51,638 bases of DNA, taken from positions 1-51,638 of the forward strand of contig NZ_APHR01000039.1 of the NCBI RefSeq assembly GCF_000349205.1, written 5' to 3'. This document shows positions 25,901 through 34,541 of the stretch, one piece after another. The notes beneath the pieces are model-generated. The model was not told where the DNA came from. It searched no databases and saw only the letters and a program-made list of their open reading frames with translations. The position numbers and the translations under genes were made by a program. Every line of letters begins with the position of its first letter. Position 1 is the stretch's first letter. The stretch comes from Methylophaga lonarensis MPL (lineage in GTDB: Bacteria > Pseudomonadota > Gammaproteobacteria > Nitrosococcales > Methylophagaceae).

Positions 25901-28822
25901 AAAGGCATCAATGGCTGGTGCTGAACATGACACCCCCGCAGGCAAACCCGGTGTACCGTCCATTTGCTCGAAGCCCTGGAAGGACAGGCCAGCGGTTGGC
26001 AGGGAATTGTATAAGCGGACTTGACTGGCAACGGAGGGACCGAAGTTAGTCACAGTCAGTGTGTAGGTGACTATGTCGCCAACCTGGAGCGGATCCGGGC
26101 TGTCTACCTGGGTGGTTGCCAAATCAACTTCAGCATCAGCGACAGTTACGCTGACATTGCTGTCATTGTTGTCCAGTGTGACTTCAGGCGTTGCCGTTGT
26201 GGACACCACTTCATTGAGCAGTGTCTCACCCTCAGTGCCATGATTGGGGCGGACAACAATTGTCACTGTACGCTGAGCATTGCGCTGAATGTTTGTCCAG
26301 TCGCATATCACTTCCCGGTTAGCCAGTGTTGTGGTTGAGTTGGCAGCAGGTGTTGTGGTGCAGCTACCACCACCGCTGGCACTCGCCGAAACAAAAGTGA
26401 CATTCAGCGGCAGAGTGTCGGTGATCGAAACATCGCTGGCGCCAGAGGCACCTGTGGTTTCATTGCGAACAGTGATGGTGTAAGTAAGCTCGGTACCGGC
26501 CGCTATCGGAGTAGGGCTACCAGACCAGTTAGCGGTTTTGATGGCAGAAATATCGGCGCGTGGTGTGACCGTTGTGTCGTGATCATCTTCGTTATTGCCA
26601 TAGGCCGGGTCGGAAGTCACGGAGGAATAGGCACTTGCTTCATTATTCTGTGTTCGATCAATGCCTGAGGTGGTGTTGCCCATTGGACGCACTTGTACTG
26701 TGACAACCGGGCAGTTGCTGCCCTCGATACAGACCGGGATTGAGTCAAACGTACAGGACAGATCACGACTGGTGACATTGGCGGCACTATCGTTGGTACA
26801 ACTGCCAAGTGTTGCAATGCCGGCAGCGACGGTTGCACCTTCAAAACCATTGTCGGGGCCGCCATTGAACAAATTGGTAAAGCTGTCATTCAAGGTGACT
26901 GATGTGGCGGTATTCGGGCCGTCGTTGACGATTTCCAGTTGGTAGGTCAATACCTCACCGGCAACAACGGTGGCATCGCCGGTTTTGATCAGTCGGAGAT
27001 CTGCACTGTCATCGCCAATTTGGCCTTCAATGCCACTACTAACGCAGTCATTGCCGGGGTTATTATCAGCGGGGTAGTTAAATCCTGCTTCTGGTGTATT
27101 GGTAACACACATTTGATTGCTGTGTGTGCCCACTGCGGTCGCCACGGTATTCAGAATTACCGAAGGGCTGGTGGCACCTGCTGCAAGTGGTGAACCGGCG
27201 GTGTAGGTTCGGGTACAGGTAATCGTGGCTGGACCATCGATGGGTAATGGATCCTCGGTTGAACTACAGATCCAGCCGTTGAGCGTGTAGCTGTCTACTC
27301 GGAGGCCTGCAGGCAGCGTGTCGGTCATGGTCAACTCGCCGACAAAGGCGACATTGCTGTTGTTACGCACCCGAATCGTAAAGGGGAAGGCTTCGCCGTC
27401 GACTACGCGCAGGGTTTGTGCCGGGCCGGATTTAAGTGCTTCCAGATCAAAAGCCGGTTCCTGAACAGTAATCGACAGAGAAAAATCGTTATTGGTGGGA
27501 TCTGTGTCTGTAGGGCTGTTGGCACTGATGGAGACCGTATTAGGCAAGTTGTTGCCATAGCCAATAGCCCTGACAGCAATGCTGACTTGACCGATGTTGT
27601 GATTGAACTCGCCATCGACACTGCCGCCGCCATCAGCACGGGTACAAGTGATGTCTTGACCTGCGATATCGCAACTCCAGCCATTTTGCACAAATGGCCC
27701 TGCAGTCAAAATCTGGAATGCCGGATCAAGCGTCGCAGTCATGGTCAAATCTTGTGGTTGACCACCGCTGTAGCTTGGATTCAGGTTGATGACAAACTCA
27801 TCAAGTTGCACCAGAGGACTGGCAGGTGACCGGCTCATGGTGACGCTGACATCAGTGGCCGCATTGATATCGGTATCAACGATAGCTGTGTTGTTGTCAG
27901 AGATACCATCAAAAGTATCTGAACCTACTGATGCAGACGTAGAAATCTGACTGGGTCCGGCGGCTGATACCACGCCAGTGATTGTGCCTATGTTCCAAGT
28001 GTTACCAACCGTCAGCGACCCTGTCGTACAGGTCACTACCTGACCAACCTGATTACAACCGGCTGGCAGCGCACTTGTTCGGCTAAAGCCCGGTGCAAGA
28101 TTAATCGTGGTACTTAGATTGACGGCACTATCCGGGCCGAGATTGTTAACGCTTGGGGTATATGTCAGTACACCGCCGGAGTCGACTGGGTCGGCACTGC
28201 CGATGAGGATCATTTCAAGATCGGTACCACTGATAACCGTGACATTACGCAGTACGGTGTTGTTATCTAGATCAGGGTCGAGGGTGTCAGCAGTTACTGT
28301 GGCGGTATTGGCAATGGTTGTCGGGCTGGAGGAAGTAATGATAGCCGTCAGGGTAATCGTCGCTTCGGCATTGTTGGCGAGTGTGCCGACATCGCAGGTG
28401 AGTGTGCCGCCGGTAGGCTCGCCAGAGTGCACGCAGCTACCCTGATCAGTGGTGTGGTCTACATAGCTGGTCGTAGCTGGCAGGCTGTTGATTAGCTCAA
28501 TACCCTCGGAAACATCCGGTCCGTTGTTGGTGATCCGCAAGGTAAAAACAACTTCATCAGTGGCATTGGCTGAGGGTTTGTCGACGGTGTGGTTAAGTAC
28601 CAGATCAGCATTTGCAGAGACTGTTCCAGCCATACCCATAAGCAATATGCTCAGCAAGGCGGTGGTGAAGCGATTTCTTTGCCCTGAGGTATTTTGGGAT
28701 ATCACTTGATGAGTCGAGTGATAGGTTTTGACAGAATTATTAGATGTTTGATGTTTTGAAATCAGTTGTCGACACTGGCCGACTATCCAACTCGCCATAA
28801 CGACAAAGCACTGTGGCATAAT
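22904..28822 (-). CDS. Giant DUF11/SdrD-like surface repeat protein
   Basis: About 1970 residues of extracellular beta-sandwich repeats. At least eight DUF11 repeats of roughly 110-130 residues follow the signal peptide, each opening like DLxLxKT or DLEMILIGSADPV and containing a T-x-x-N-x-GP-x-x-A core (ITNNGPDVSEGI, VNDGPNTATSV, VTNFGPSVASQ, VRNNGPNEALGV). Three or more carboxypeptidase-regulatory/SdrD B-like domains follow (GYVYFDRNRNRE, GQVFDDKNRDGYQNQGEPGIPGVRL), with another DUF11 domain between them. The signal peptide (FTTALLSILLMGMAGTVSANA) lies about 55-75 residues after the start, so the leader is extended. The start chosen is the ATG at 28822, preceded by AAAAGGATT; a TTG at 28879 is also in frame. 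Confidence 0.78.
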   Translation of the reverse strand: MMPQCFVVMASWIVGQCRQLISKHQTSNNSVKTYHSTHQVISQNTSGQRNRFTTALLSILLMGMAGTVSANADLVLNHTVDKPSANATDEVVFTLRITNNGPDVSEGIELINSLPATTSYVDHTTDQGSCVHSGEPTGGTLTCDVGTLANNAEATITLTAIITSSSPTTIANTATVTADTLDPDLDNNTVLRNVTVISGTDLEMILIGSADPVDSGGVLTYTPSVNNLGPDSAVNLSTTINLAPGFSRTSALPAGCNQVGQVVTCTTGSLTVGNTWNIGTITGVVSAAGPSQISTSASVGSDTFDGISDNNTAIVDTDINAATDVSVTMSRSPASPLVQLDEFVINLNPSYSGGQPQDLTMTATLDPAFQILTAGPFVQNGWSCDIAGQDITCTRADGGGSVDGEFNHNIGQVSIAVRAIGYGNNLPNTVSISANSPTDTDPTNNDFSLSITVQEPAFDLEALKSGPAQTLRVVDGEAFPFTIRVRNNSNVAFVGELTMTDTLPAGLRVDSYTLNGWICSSTEDPLPIDGPATITCTRTYTAGSPLAAGATSPSVILNTVATAVGTHSNQMCVTNTPEAGFNYPADNNPGNDCVSSGIEGQIGDDSADLRLIKTGDATVVAGEVLTYQLEIVNDGPNTATSVTLNDSFTNLFNGGPDNGFEGATVAAGIATLGSCTNDSAANVTSRDLSCTFDSIPVCIEGSNCPVVTVQVRPMGNTTSGIDRTQNNEASAYSSVTSDPAYGNNEDDHDTTVTPRADISAIKTANWSGSPTPIAAGTELTYTITVRNETTGASGASDVSITDTLPLNVTFVSASASGGGSCTTTPAANSTTTLANREVICDWTNIQRNAQRTVTIVVRPNHGTEGETLLNEVVSTTATPEVTLDNNDSNVSVTVADAEVDLATTQVDSPDPLQVGDIVTYTLTVTNFGPSVASQVRLYNSLPTAGLSFQGFEQMDGTPGLPAGVSCSAPAIDAFGAGNVSPATYTGLNGGWDPALESADIVCDVADVLLSSESISFRMLLQAETRGVYTNYVIARSQEHRDGKDDPNPVNDFEPENTTVRIQADMEVVEKVASAPAVAVLQPFDYSVVVRNNGPNEALGVQLVDDLPAGMELTGPPVVTVNNGSFETTTCSGVAGESSVLCSFGTVSIGAEATVVIPVRITEWTTPTLSNTATVSSNELTFDTDLTNNEQTTDITVERLTLAGRVFQKADPTQPNDPFNAVTDTPIGGIAITVSGEDFNGNPINITGLTNADGTYSFDLPPSSPAGYTVHRGNVPMTAQDQGAQLGTGTDSPGTVTTAEQMEGIVLTAVNGTGVDYDFWVASNEITLIPPSVSGYVYFDRNRNRERPVYPQQDPQVQGWEVILWAELSGGGREEICRLQTDQYGFYQFDNLRCNAAGYDQWRFTGLPVTGDTSVANPMQTYDSFSIEFANNDGLAGIPQSGGDAGTPGPRVINGIELNPGQNITEQNLPIDPAGVIYDALTRQPVPGAQVFFEDQNGIPVNPACLVGGINPVVTNATGIYQFLLDTTDPACAAYEHAAPQEYSIRVVSPGGYAPGPSELIPACSNSLDVNSGGPWDVQNSDNPPPDAAEQHNPDTCPLSAAGLNPVNQATTQYYFRFNLITSGAGASGDVLRNHIPLDPILGGAVRVVKTSPKVNVTRGELVPYQIRATNTLSSVITNVRIEDLIPPGFQYVSGSARVDGVDSEPQVNGRTLRWPETTMEPGQEITIQLLLVVGSGVGFNEYVNRAWVMNSLSNTRISNTATATVRVVPDPIFDCTDIIGQVFDDKNRDGYQNQGEPGIPGVRLVSPRGWLITTDDHGRFHVACADVPSELRGGNFILKLDERSLPSGYRVTTENPRVVRVTQGRMVKLNFGAAIHRVVRLDLTSEAFDSNHDLLPEFSEQMHQLLPLLHQEPSILRIAYQLDLKEELKSAQSRIDRVRQWIKHRWEDQDCCYDLLIEEEIIPGTEITEVTR

Positions 28823-29073
28823 CCTTTTCACCCCGTCTTGAATGATGCTGAGAAAATCTATTTTTGCGTGCTGAATCAAAGACCAATGCGGTTCTGAGTA
28901 TTTGATAAATACTTCCTGAAATCAGCAGGCACACCTTAATTTATTCAATCAGTCATAAGATTAGGGGTCACCACACGATTTATTACGATTTGTTGCAAAA
29001 CCTTTCAAGCTATTTCCTTGTTGGCCGATTTCCTCTAAAAATACCGTTAATGAAATAACTAATTGCCATTTAT

Positions 29074-31293
29074 ATGAAACATTGGATGTTTGTGTTTTCC
29101 TTATCATCAGCTAAGCGATCTAAAACAAAAAAAATAATGCTTACGGGGGTATTGATTGCCATGGTTATGGCAATTTTTCCGGTGGAGGCTGAGGTAAATT
29201 CTGTCGTGAGGTTGCAGCTGAAATGGGAACATCAATTTCAGTTTGCCGGGTATTACGCAGCCATTGAACAAGGCTATTATGATGAGGCAGGCATTCAGGT
29301 AGAGCTGATACCCGCTTCACCCGAACGGGAGCCGGTTACAGAGGTGTTGCAGGGGCGTGCTGAATTCGGGGTGGGTAACTCAGAGCTGTTATTGCACTTT
29401 TATCAGGGCGATCCGGTGGTCGTGCTGGCGGTTATTTTTCAACACTCCCCTTTGATATTGCTGTCGAGAACCGAGAATCCACTGCAGACCTTACATGACC
29501 TCGATGGTCAGCGGGTTGCCATCGAACCGGGTACAGCAGAATTATTCGCTTATCTGAAACGAGAAGGTGTCAATCCAACGCAGTTCGATGTGGTGCAACA
29601 CGCTTATCATCTTCAGCCGCTAATTGATGGTGAACTGGCGGCACAATCAGCCTACAGCACGACTGAAACATTTGAACTCGAGAGTCGTAGAATTGGCTAT
29701 CAGATTTATTCACCTCGCTCGGTCGGTATTGATTTTTATGGTGATAATCTCTTCACCACGCAAACAATGCTGGATGAAGAACCGGATTTGGTAGAAAACT
29801 TTCGCAAGGCGAGCCTGCGGGGGTGGTTTTATGCGATGGATCACCCGGAAGAAATTATCGAGTTGATTCTGGAGAAGTATCCCACCAGCCGTTCACGAGA
29901 AGCATTGCATTATGAAGCTGAGAAAATGCATCAGCTGATGCGTACAGATCTGATAGAACCCGGCCACATGATTACAGGACGTTGGCAACATATGGCCAAT
30001 GTTTACAGCGAGATTGGCATGTTGCCGGAAGCGTTCTCTCTGGAAGGATTTCTGTATCAGAGTGAGCCGGAGCAGATTGATCTTCAGGCGATCTATGTCA
30101 AATTGTTTATTGCCAGTGCCCTGGCAGCTATTTTTGCTTTTTTGACGAGCACCTTGGTGCACTTCAACAAGCGACTTCGAAAAAGTGAGCAGAAACTCAG
30201 GGTCTTGTTTGACACAGCGCCACTGGCCTATATCGTGCTTGATCAGCGAGGCTATATTAAAGAGTGGAATAATGCTGCCAGCAGAATTTTCAACTGGCCC
30301 AGAGACGAAATCATTGGTCGAAATACCTTTGATACGATTGTTAACGCCGATGACAGTGCTGCTGTAAAACAGGTGTTTGAGCGCACGGTCAATGAGCATA
30401 GCCCAGTGACTTTCATGAATAGCAATCTAACGCGTGATGGCAAGGAAATCACGTGTGAGTGGGTCAATACGACCTTTAATGATAATAGCAACGATGATGA
30501 AGTCTGGATTTTGTCCATCGCCTCTGATGTCACGGAAAGAGCGGCGATTGAGAAAGCATTAAAACAGGCCAGAGATCAGGCGCAGGAAGCTCTGAGCGAG
30601 CATAAGCAACTGATTTCCATGTTATCTCATGAGCTTCGTTCACCATTGGCGACAATTGCTTCTGCTAATGCTGTCATCAAGGCTGCGATTGGTCAGGGTG
30701 ACTTCAAAAATACCGCTTTGATGAATACTCGGATTAACTCTGCGATTCAGCGCTTGCGCCGCTTTTTGGATAACCTGATGGCCGATGACAGACTTAGCAC
30801 GGTCAAATTTTCCAGTCAGCGTGCCAACATTGATGTGCAGCGAATTGTCCATAAAAGCGTTACTGCTTCACAAGATCAGTACCCGCATCGATATATCAAC
30901 ATCAATATGACAGGGCCACGGGAGATTATTGGGCCGGACTCGGTGTTGCTGGATGTGGTCATTACCAACTTGCTTGATAATGCTATGAAATATTCTGTAC
31001 CGAACACAGCGGTATCGATCTCTATTGAATCTGCCGTTGATAATTCGCTTTGTCTGGAAGTGCATAACTTCGGTCCTGCAATTCCAGAAAAACTGCATGA
31101 AGAGATCTTTCATAAATATTATCGGGCAGAGCTTGAGCAAGCCAGTGGAACAGGCTTGGGCTTGTATCTGGTCAAGCGAATTGCAATTTCATACAACGCT
31201 TCAATTCAAGTCACTTCTTCTGATGAGGAAGGCACAATGTTTCGCGTGATATTTCCTTCTGTGGAACCATCGGAGGCAAACAGGAATGAATAA
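29074..31293 (+). CDS. Hybrid sensor histidine kinase with NMT1-type binding domain and PAS
   Basis: A 739-residue membrane kinase. Residues about 25-48 are a signal/transmembrane segment. Residues about 50-320 form a periplasmic binding domain of the NMT1/THI5-like type (VVRLQLKWEHQFQFAGYYAAIEQGYYDEAG, EFGVGNSELLL, DGQRVAIEPGTAE), a family that binds pyrimidine- or sulfonate-like ligands. A second helix lies near 345 (LFIASALAAIFAFLTSTLVHF). Then come PAS (about 375-490), HisKA with phospho-acceptor His in MLSHELRSPLATI, and HATPase_c with VVITNLLDNAMKYS and GTGLGLYLVKRI. The bound solute is unknown. The stop overlaps the response-regulator gene by 8 bp. Confidence 0.92.
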   Translation: MKHWMFVFSLSSAKRSKTKKIMLTGVLIAMVMAIFPVEAEVNSVVRLQLKWEHQFQFAGYYAAIEQGYYDEAGIQVELIPASPEREPVTEVLQGRAEFGVGNSELLLHFYQGDPVVVLAVIFQHSPLILLSRTENPLQTLHDLDGQRVAIEPGTAELFAYLKREGVNPTQFDVVQHAYHLQPLIDGELAAQSAYSTTETFELESRRIGYQIYSPRSVGIDFYGDNLFTTQTMLDEEPDLVENFRKASLRGWFYAMDHPEEIIELILEKYPTSRSREALHYEAEKMHQLMRTDLIEPGHMITGRWQHMANVYSEIGMLPEAFSLEGFLYQSEPEQIDLQAIYVKLFIASALAAIFAFLTSTLVHFNKRLRKSEQKLRVLFDTAPLAYIVLDQRGYIKEWNNAASRIFNWPRDEIIGRNTFDTIVNADDSAAVKQVFERTVNEHSPVTFMNSNLTRDGKEITCEWVNTTFNDNSNDDEVWILSIASDVTERAAIEKALKQARDQAQEALSEHKQLISMLSHELRSPLATIASANAVIKAAIGQGDFKNTALMNTRINSAIQRLRRFLDNLMADDRLSTVKFSSQRANIDVQRIVHKSVTASQDQYPHRYININMTGPREIIGPDSVLLDVVITNLLDNAMKYSVPNTAVSISIESAVDNSLCLEVHNFGPAIPEKLHEEIFHKYYRAELEQASGTGLGLYLVKRIAISYNASIQVTSSDEEGTMFRVIFPSVEPSEANRNE

Positions 31294-32017
31294 ACAGACC
31301 CCACGACTTGCCGTTGTGGAGGATGATCCTGAACAACGCGAGACGCTACAGGCCTGGTTGGAGTTGAACGACTACTCTGTCTGGAGTGTTGGCAGTGCAG
31401 AGTCGTTTTACAAGATGGCGGCTGTTGATCCGGTTGATATTCTAATCATCGACCTTGGGCTTCCAGGTGAAGACGGCACGGCTACCATTGAACATCTTCG
31501 AAAATATTCTGATGTTGGCATTATCGTGGTCAGTGCGAGAAGCCGTGCCTATGATCGCGTTCAGGCGATTCAGTGTGGTGCAGATATCTTTCTTGTTAAA
31601 CCGGTCATTCCTGAAGAACTTGTCTCCTGCATTGAAAGCCTGTGGCGACGTATTCAGTCTTCTACCGGCGTGACGACGCAATCTAAAAGTATGGATGAAC
31701 AGAGTCAGGATACGGATGAAGTCTGGCGATTAATGGGATCACAGCGTCAACTTATCAGTCCCAATGACATTGCGGTGAAATTGACGCCAAGTGAGTTGGC
31801 AATTATGACTGCCCTGGCACGAGCCCAAGGGCCATTGTCACGGCATGACATCATCATTGCGCTGGGTGCTAATCCCAAGAGCTTTCAGATGAATCGTATT
31901 GATGTTCACCTCAGCCGTTTACGCAGCAAGGTTAACAATAGCTGTCAAATGAGTATACCCATCAGTCTGTTACCTGGTTCCAGGCTGGAATTTCATGGCA
32001 AGATTTTGTTGCTTTAG
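31286..32017 (+). CDS. Two-component response regulator with winged-helix output
   Basis: A 243-residue regulator. The receiver domain (about 8-125) has the acidic pair in VVEDDPEQ, the phospho-acceptor Asp in ILIIDLGLPGEDG, the conserved Ser/Ala in IVVSARS and the Lys in FLVKPV. A linker of about 30 residues follows, then an OmpR-like winged-helix domain (KLTPSELAIMTALARAQGPLSRHDIIIALG, MNRIDVHLSRLRSKV). It is translated from inside the end of the kinase gene and is clearly its partner. The target genes are not evident; the adjacent msr genes are convergent. Confidence 0.9.
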   Translation: MNKQTPRLAVVEDDPEQRETLQAWLELNDYSVWSVGSAESFYKMAAVDPVDILIIDLGLPGEDGTATIEHLRKYSDVGIIVVSARSRAYDRVQAIQCGADIFLVKPVIPEELVSCIESLWRRIQSSTGVTTQSKSMDEQSQDTDEVWRLMGSQRQLISPNDIAVKLTPSELAIMTALARAQGPLSRHDIIIALGANPKSFQMNRIDVHLSRLRSKVNNSCQMSIPISLLPGSRLEFHGKILLL

Positions 32018-32030
32018 CCATAAGCCAAAG

Positions 32031-32534
32031 TCATTTTGACAGCTTCCAATTTGGCCGAATGTAGTGACAGGTATAGCCAGTTGGATGCAGTTGCAAATAA
32101 TCCTGATGTTCTGGTTCTGCTTGCCAAAAATCACCGACTGGTTCCACTTCAGTGACAACTTTGCCCGGCCACAGGCCTGATTGGTTCACATCATCAATGG
32201 TTTGCCTGGCAATCTCGGCTTGTTGTTCAGAGGCGTAATAAATCGCAGAACGATAACTCGGACCACGATCATTACCTTGCTGATTCGGTGTGGTTGGATC
32301 GTGAATCTGAAAGAAAAACTCCAGTAGCTTGCGATAACTGAGTTGTGTCGGGTTGAAGATGACTTCTATGGCTTCGGCGTGGCTGCCATGATTGCGATAA
32401 GTTGCATTGGGCACATCACCGCCGGTGTAGCCTACCCGTGTTGAGATAACGCCGGGTAAAAAGCGAATCAGCTCCTGCATTCCCCAAAAACAGCCGCCTG
32501 CCAATACCGCGCGTTCAGTTGATTGTTCAGTCAT
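32031..32534 (-). CDS. msrA: Peptide methionine (S)-S-oxide reductase MsrA
   Basis: Reduces the S-epimer of methionine sulfoxide in proteins. The catalytic motif [12 protein letters not shown] at about residues 12-23 contains the nucleophilic Cys. [25 protein letters not shown] and the substrate-pocket residues in [23 protein letters not shown] are conserved. At 167 residues it is a complete cytosolic form without an export signal. It lies 15 bp downstream of msrB on the same strand, so both stereospecific reductases are probably made together. Confidence 0.95.
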   Translation of the reverse strand: MTEQSTERAVLAGGCFWGMQELIRFLPGVISTRVGYTGGDVPNATYRNHGSHAEAIEVIFNPTQLSYRKLLEFFFQIHDPTTPNQQGNDRGPSYRSAIYYASEQQAEIARQTIDDVNQSGLWPGKVVTEVEPVGDFWQAEPEHQDYLQLHPTGYTCHYIRPNWKLSK

Positions 32535-32549
32535 GTTCTGGTGTGCCCA

Positions 32550-32993
32550 TCATTTAGAAAACAGCTTTTTATAGTCGCCGTAACCTTGATTTTCAAGATC
32601 ATCCACAGCGATAAATCTCAGTGATGCCGAGTTGATGCAATAACGCATGCCGCCATGTTCCGCCGGGCCATCAGGGAATACATGCCCAAGGTGACTGTCG
32701 CCATGTACCGATCGTACTTCAACTCGGCGCATGCCAAGACTGTCATCAAATTTTTCCGTGATGTTTTCAGCTTGAACGGGGCGGGTAAAGCTGGGCCAGC
32801 CGGTGCCACTGTCAAATTTATCTATTGATGCAAACAAGGGCTCACCGGAGACAATGTCGACATACAAACCCGCCTCATGATTATCCCAGTAGGCATTATC
32901 AAACGGTGGCTCGGTACCGCATTGCTGGGTGACGTAATGTTGCTGCTGGGTCAGTTGTTCAATGGCTTTGGATGATTTTTTGTAACTTGTCAT
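32550..32993 (-). CDS. msrB: Peptide methionine (R)-S-oxide reductase MsrB
   Basis: Reduces the R-epimer of methionine sulfoxide, complementing MsrA. Family motifs are [51 protein letters not shown] and [11 protein letters not shown], the last holding the catalytic Cys. The usual zinc-binding CxxC pairs are not visible, so this is a metal-free type. The ATG at 32993 gives a normal length of 147 residues. Confidence 0.95.
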   Translation of the reverse strand: MTSYKKSSKAIEQLTQQQHYVTQQCGTEPPFDNAYWDNHEAGLYVDIVSGEPLFASIDKFDSGTGWPSFTRPVQAENITEKFDDSLGMRRVEVRSVHGDSHLGHVFPDGPAEHGGMRYCINSASLRFIAVDDLENQGYGDYKKLFSK

Positions 32994-33024
32994 GACAATC
33001 AGGGCCTTGTAGGTGCTTCAAGTT

Positions 33025-33047
33025 GCTGCCAGTACACACCTGGCAGC
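33025..33047. repeat. Perfect 8-bp inverted repeat
   Basis: GCTGCCAG and CTGGCAGC are separated by 7 bases in the gap between the NTF2-like gene and msrB. It could be a hairpin terminator of the former, but no T-run follows on either strand, so it may instead be an operator. Confidence 0.4.
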
Positions 33048-33138
33048 GCGTTATCGGTTGAATACTGACTCGTCAGCGACAAAGTCGTTCCCAAACAAGA
33101 CTTGATTATCGTTCAGTTTATAAACAACGCAATATGAA

Positions 33139-33612
33139 TTATTTATCCTCAAGCTCAATAGCCATCACCCGATCAAACGCATGTAAATCAAGCACCGCTC
33201 TGACGCGACTGACTTTTCCGTGTTGCATGGTAAAAAACCAGGCGTAGCTGTTTTGATAGCGTTCACCGTTAATCAACATTGCTTCGGCCTCAAACAGAAT
33301 GATAATTTCGTCACCTGCCTGATAGACCTCGTGCCAAAGCGGTGTTAATGGCGTTGCCAGTCTTTGATTGAAAGGTTTGATAATTGCCTGCTGCAATATG
33401 GCAAGACTGTAGGTTCCTGCCGATGGGCTTGGCCCCATGACAGTCCATTGCGTAGTGTCAGCAAGCAATTCAAACGGGGAAGCTGTGCCTTGCGCCCAGC
33501 CGCTAAAGGCATTTTCGATCCGTTGTTTATCATCAAGTGTTTCTGCAATCACAAGATCATCGGTGACAAACATGCAGCCGCAGAGCATTAAATATGACAA
33601 GGTTTTCATCAT
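33139..33612 (-). CDS. Secreted NTF2/SnoaL-like protein
   Basis: A 157-residue protein with an N-terminal signal-like segment (MMKTLSYLMLCGCMFVTDDLVIAE) and a body that reads like an NTF2/SnoaL-type cone fold: an early helical part with NAFSGWAQGTASPFELLADTTQWTVMG, then strands TPLWHEVYQAGDEIIILFEAEAMLING and YAWFFTMQHGKVSRVRAVLD. Proteins of this fold bind small hydrophobic ligands or act as isomerases; the function here is unknown. It lies directly behind an SDR gene (9 bp gap), suggesting joint expression. Confidence 0.65.
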   Translation of the reverse strand: MMKTLSYLMLCGCMFVTDDLVIAETLDDKQRIENAFSGWAQGTASPFELLADTTQWTVMGPSPSAGTYSLAILQQAIIKPFNQRLATPLTPLWHEVYQAGDEIIILFEAEAMLINGERYQNSYAWFFTMQHGKVSRVRAVLDLHAFDRVMAIELEDK

Positions 33613-33621
33613 AAGCTCTCG

Positions 33622-34365
33622 TTAAAATGAATGGCCATGACTGGCCACAGTGCGGATCACCAGTTCGTTGACATCGACATTGTCCGGCTGTGAAATCGCG
33701 TATAAAACCGCATTGGCAACCGCCTCGACATTCAGAGACGTATCACGGAATTGCATCAATAATCCTGCGGCCGTTTCGTCAGTGATATCGTGACCTAATT
33801 CAGTGGTGGTGACGCCGGGAGACAGCACCGTTACCCGAAGCTTGTCGGTTTCCTGACGCAAGCCTTCGCTGATTGCTCGCACCGCATATTTACTGGCACA
33901 GTAAACGGTACATAAGGGCGCAATAGCCTGTGCGCCAGTGGAAGCCGTATTGATAATATGGCCGCTGCCTTGTTGTTCCATGATTGGCAGTACCGCAGCG
34001 ATGCCATTCAAGACGCCTTTAATATTGATATCAACGATGTTGTTCCATTCATCTGTTTTTAAAGCGCGCATCGGCGACAACGGCATAATGCCGGCGTTAT
34101 TAAACATCACATCTATTCGGCCAAAGTTATGTTTGGCAAAACTGACAAACTCTTTCATCTGCTGCGCATCGGTGACATCCAGTTGCCGATAAGCCGCTTG
34201 GCCGCCGCTATCTTTGATATTACTGACAATCGCTGCCAGTCGTTCTGTTCTACGTGCGCCGAGCATAACGATGGCGCCATTTTTGGCCAGCACTCTGGCA
34301 GTGGCTTCGCCGATGCCGCTACTGGCACCTGTGATCAAGATCACCTTGTTTGCTACGTTCATCAT
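33622..34365 (-). CDS. Short-chain dehydrogenase/reductase
   Basis: A classical SDR of 247 residues using NAD(P)H. The cofactor motif is LITGASSGIGEATARVL (TGxxxGxG) and the FNNAGIMPLSP segment follows. The catalytic tetrad is visible as N in DINIKGVLNGI, S in IINTASTGAQAIAP and the YCASK pair. Arg in LGARRTER suggests NADP(H). The substrate is not identifiable. It is divergent from an AraC-type regulator which is likely to control it, with a 14-bp palindrome between the two. Confidence 0.9.
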   Translation of the reverse strand: MMNVANKVILITGASSGIGEATARVLAKNGAIVMLGARRTERLAAIVSNIKDSGGQAAYRQLDVTDAQQMKEFVSFAKHNFGRIDVMFNNAGIMPLSPMRALKTDEWNNIVDINIKGVLNGIAAVLPIMEQQGSGHIINTASTGAQAIAPLCTVYCASKYAVRAISEGLRQETDKLRVTVLSPGVTTTELGHDITDETAAGLLMQFRDTSLNVEAVANAVLYAISQPDNVDVNELVIRTVASHGHSF

Positions 34366-34420
34366 AAATTTTCTCCATTCAAATTTGCTGTCTAAAGTGG
34401 CGATTCAAATGGTAGAGGCG

Positions 34421-34434
34421 AAGCTTCGAAGCTT
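34421..34434. promoter_or_regulatory. 14-bp perfect palindrome, possible operator
   Basis: AAGCTTCGAAGCTT lies in the 176-bp divergent region between the SDR and AraC-type genes. A symmetric site of this size is more typical of a dimeric regulator than of an AraC protein, so its owner is uncertain. Confidence 0.4.
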
Positions 34435-34541
34435 GGATACATAGAGCTACAAGAAAATTGCCTTTTTCTACAATCCGCTGTGTTTTCAGTTTGCTCTCCG
34501 CCTATAATTGATGACAGTTAAGCTATTGGGATAAATAGAAA

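Noticed and set aside
22904-28822. Open frames on the plus strand across the surface-protein operon
   Set aside because: Many frames of 60-150 codons are open opposite the DUF11 and barrel genes, but they have low-complexity or Ser/Val-rich translations without start signals. They are antisense shadows.
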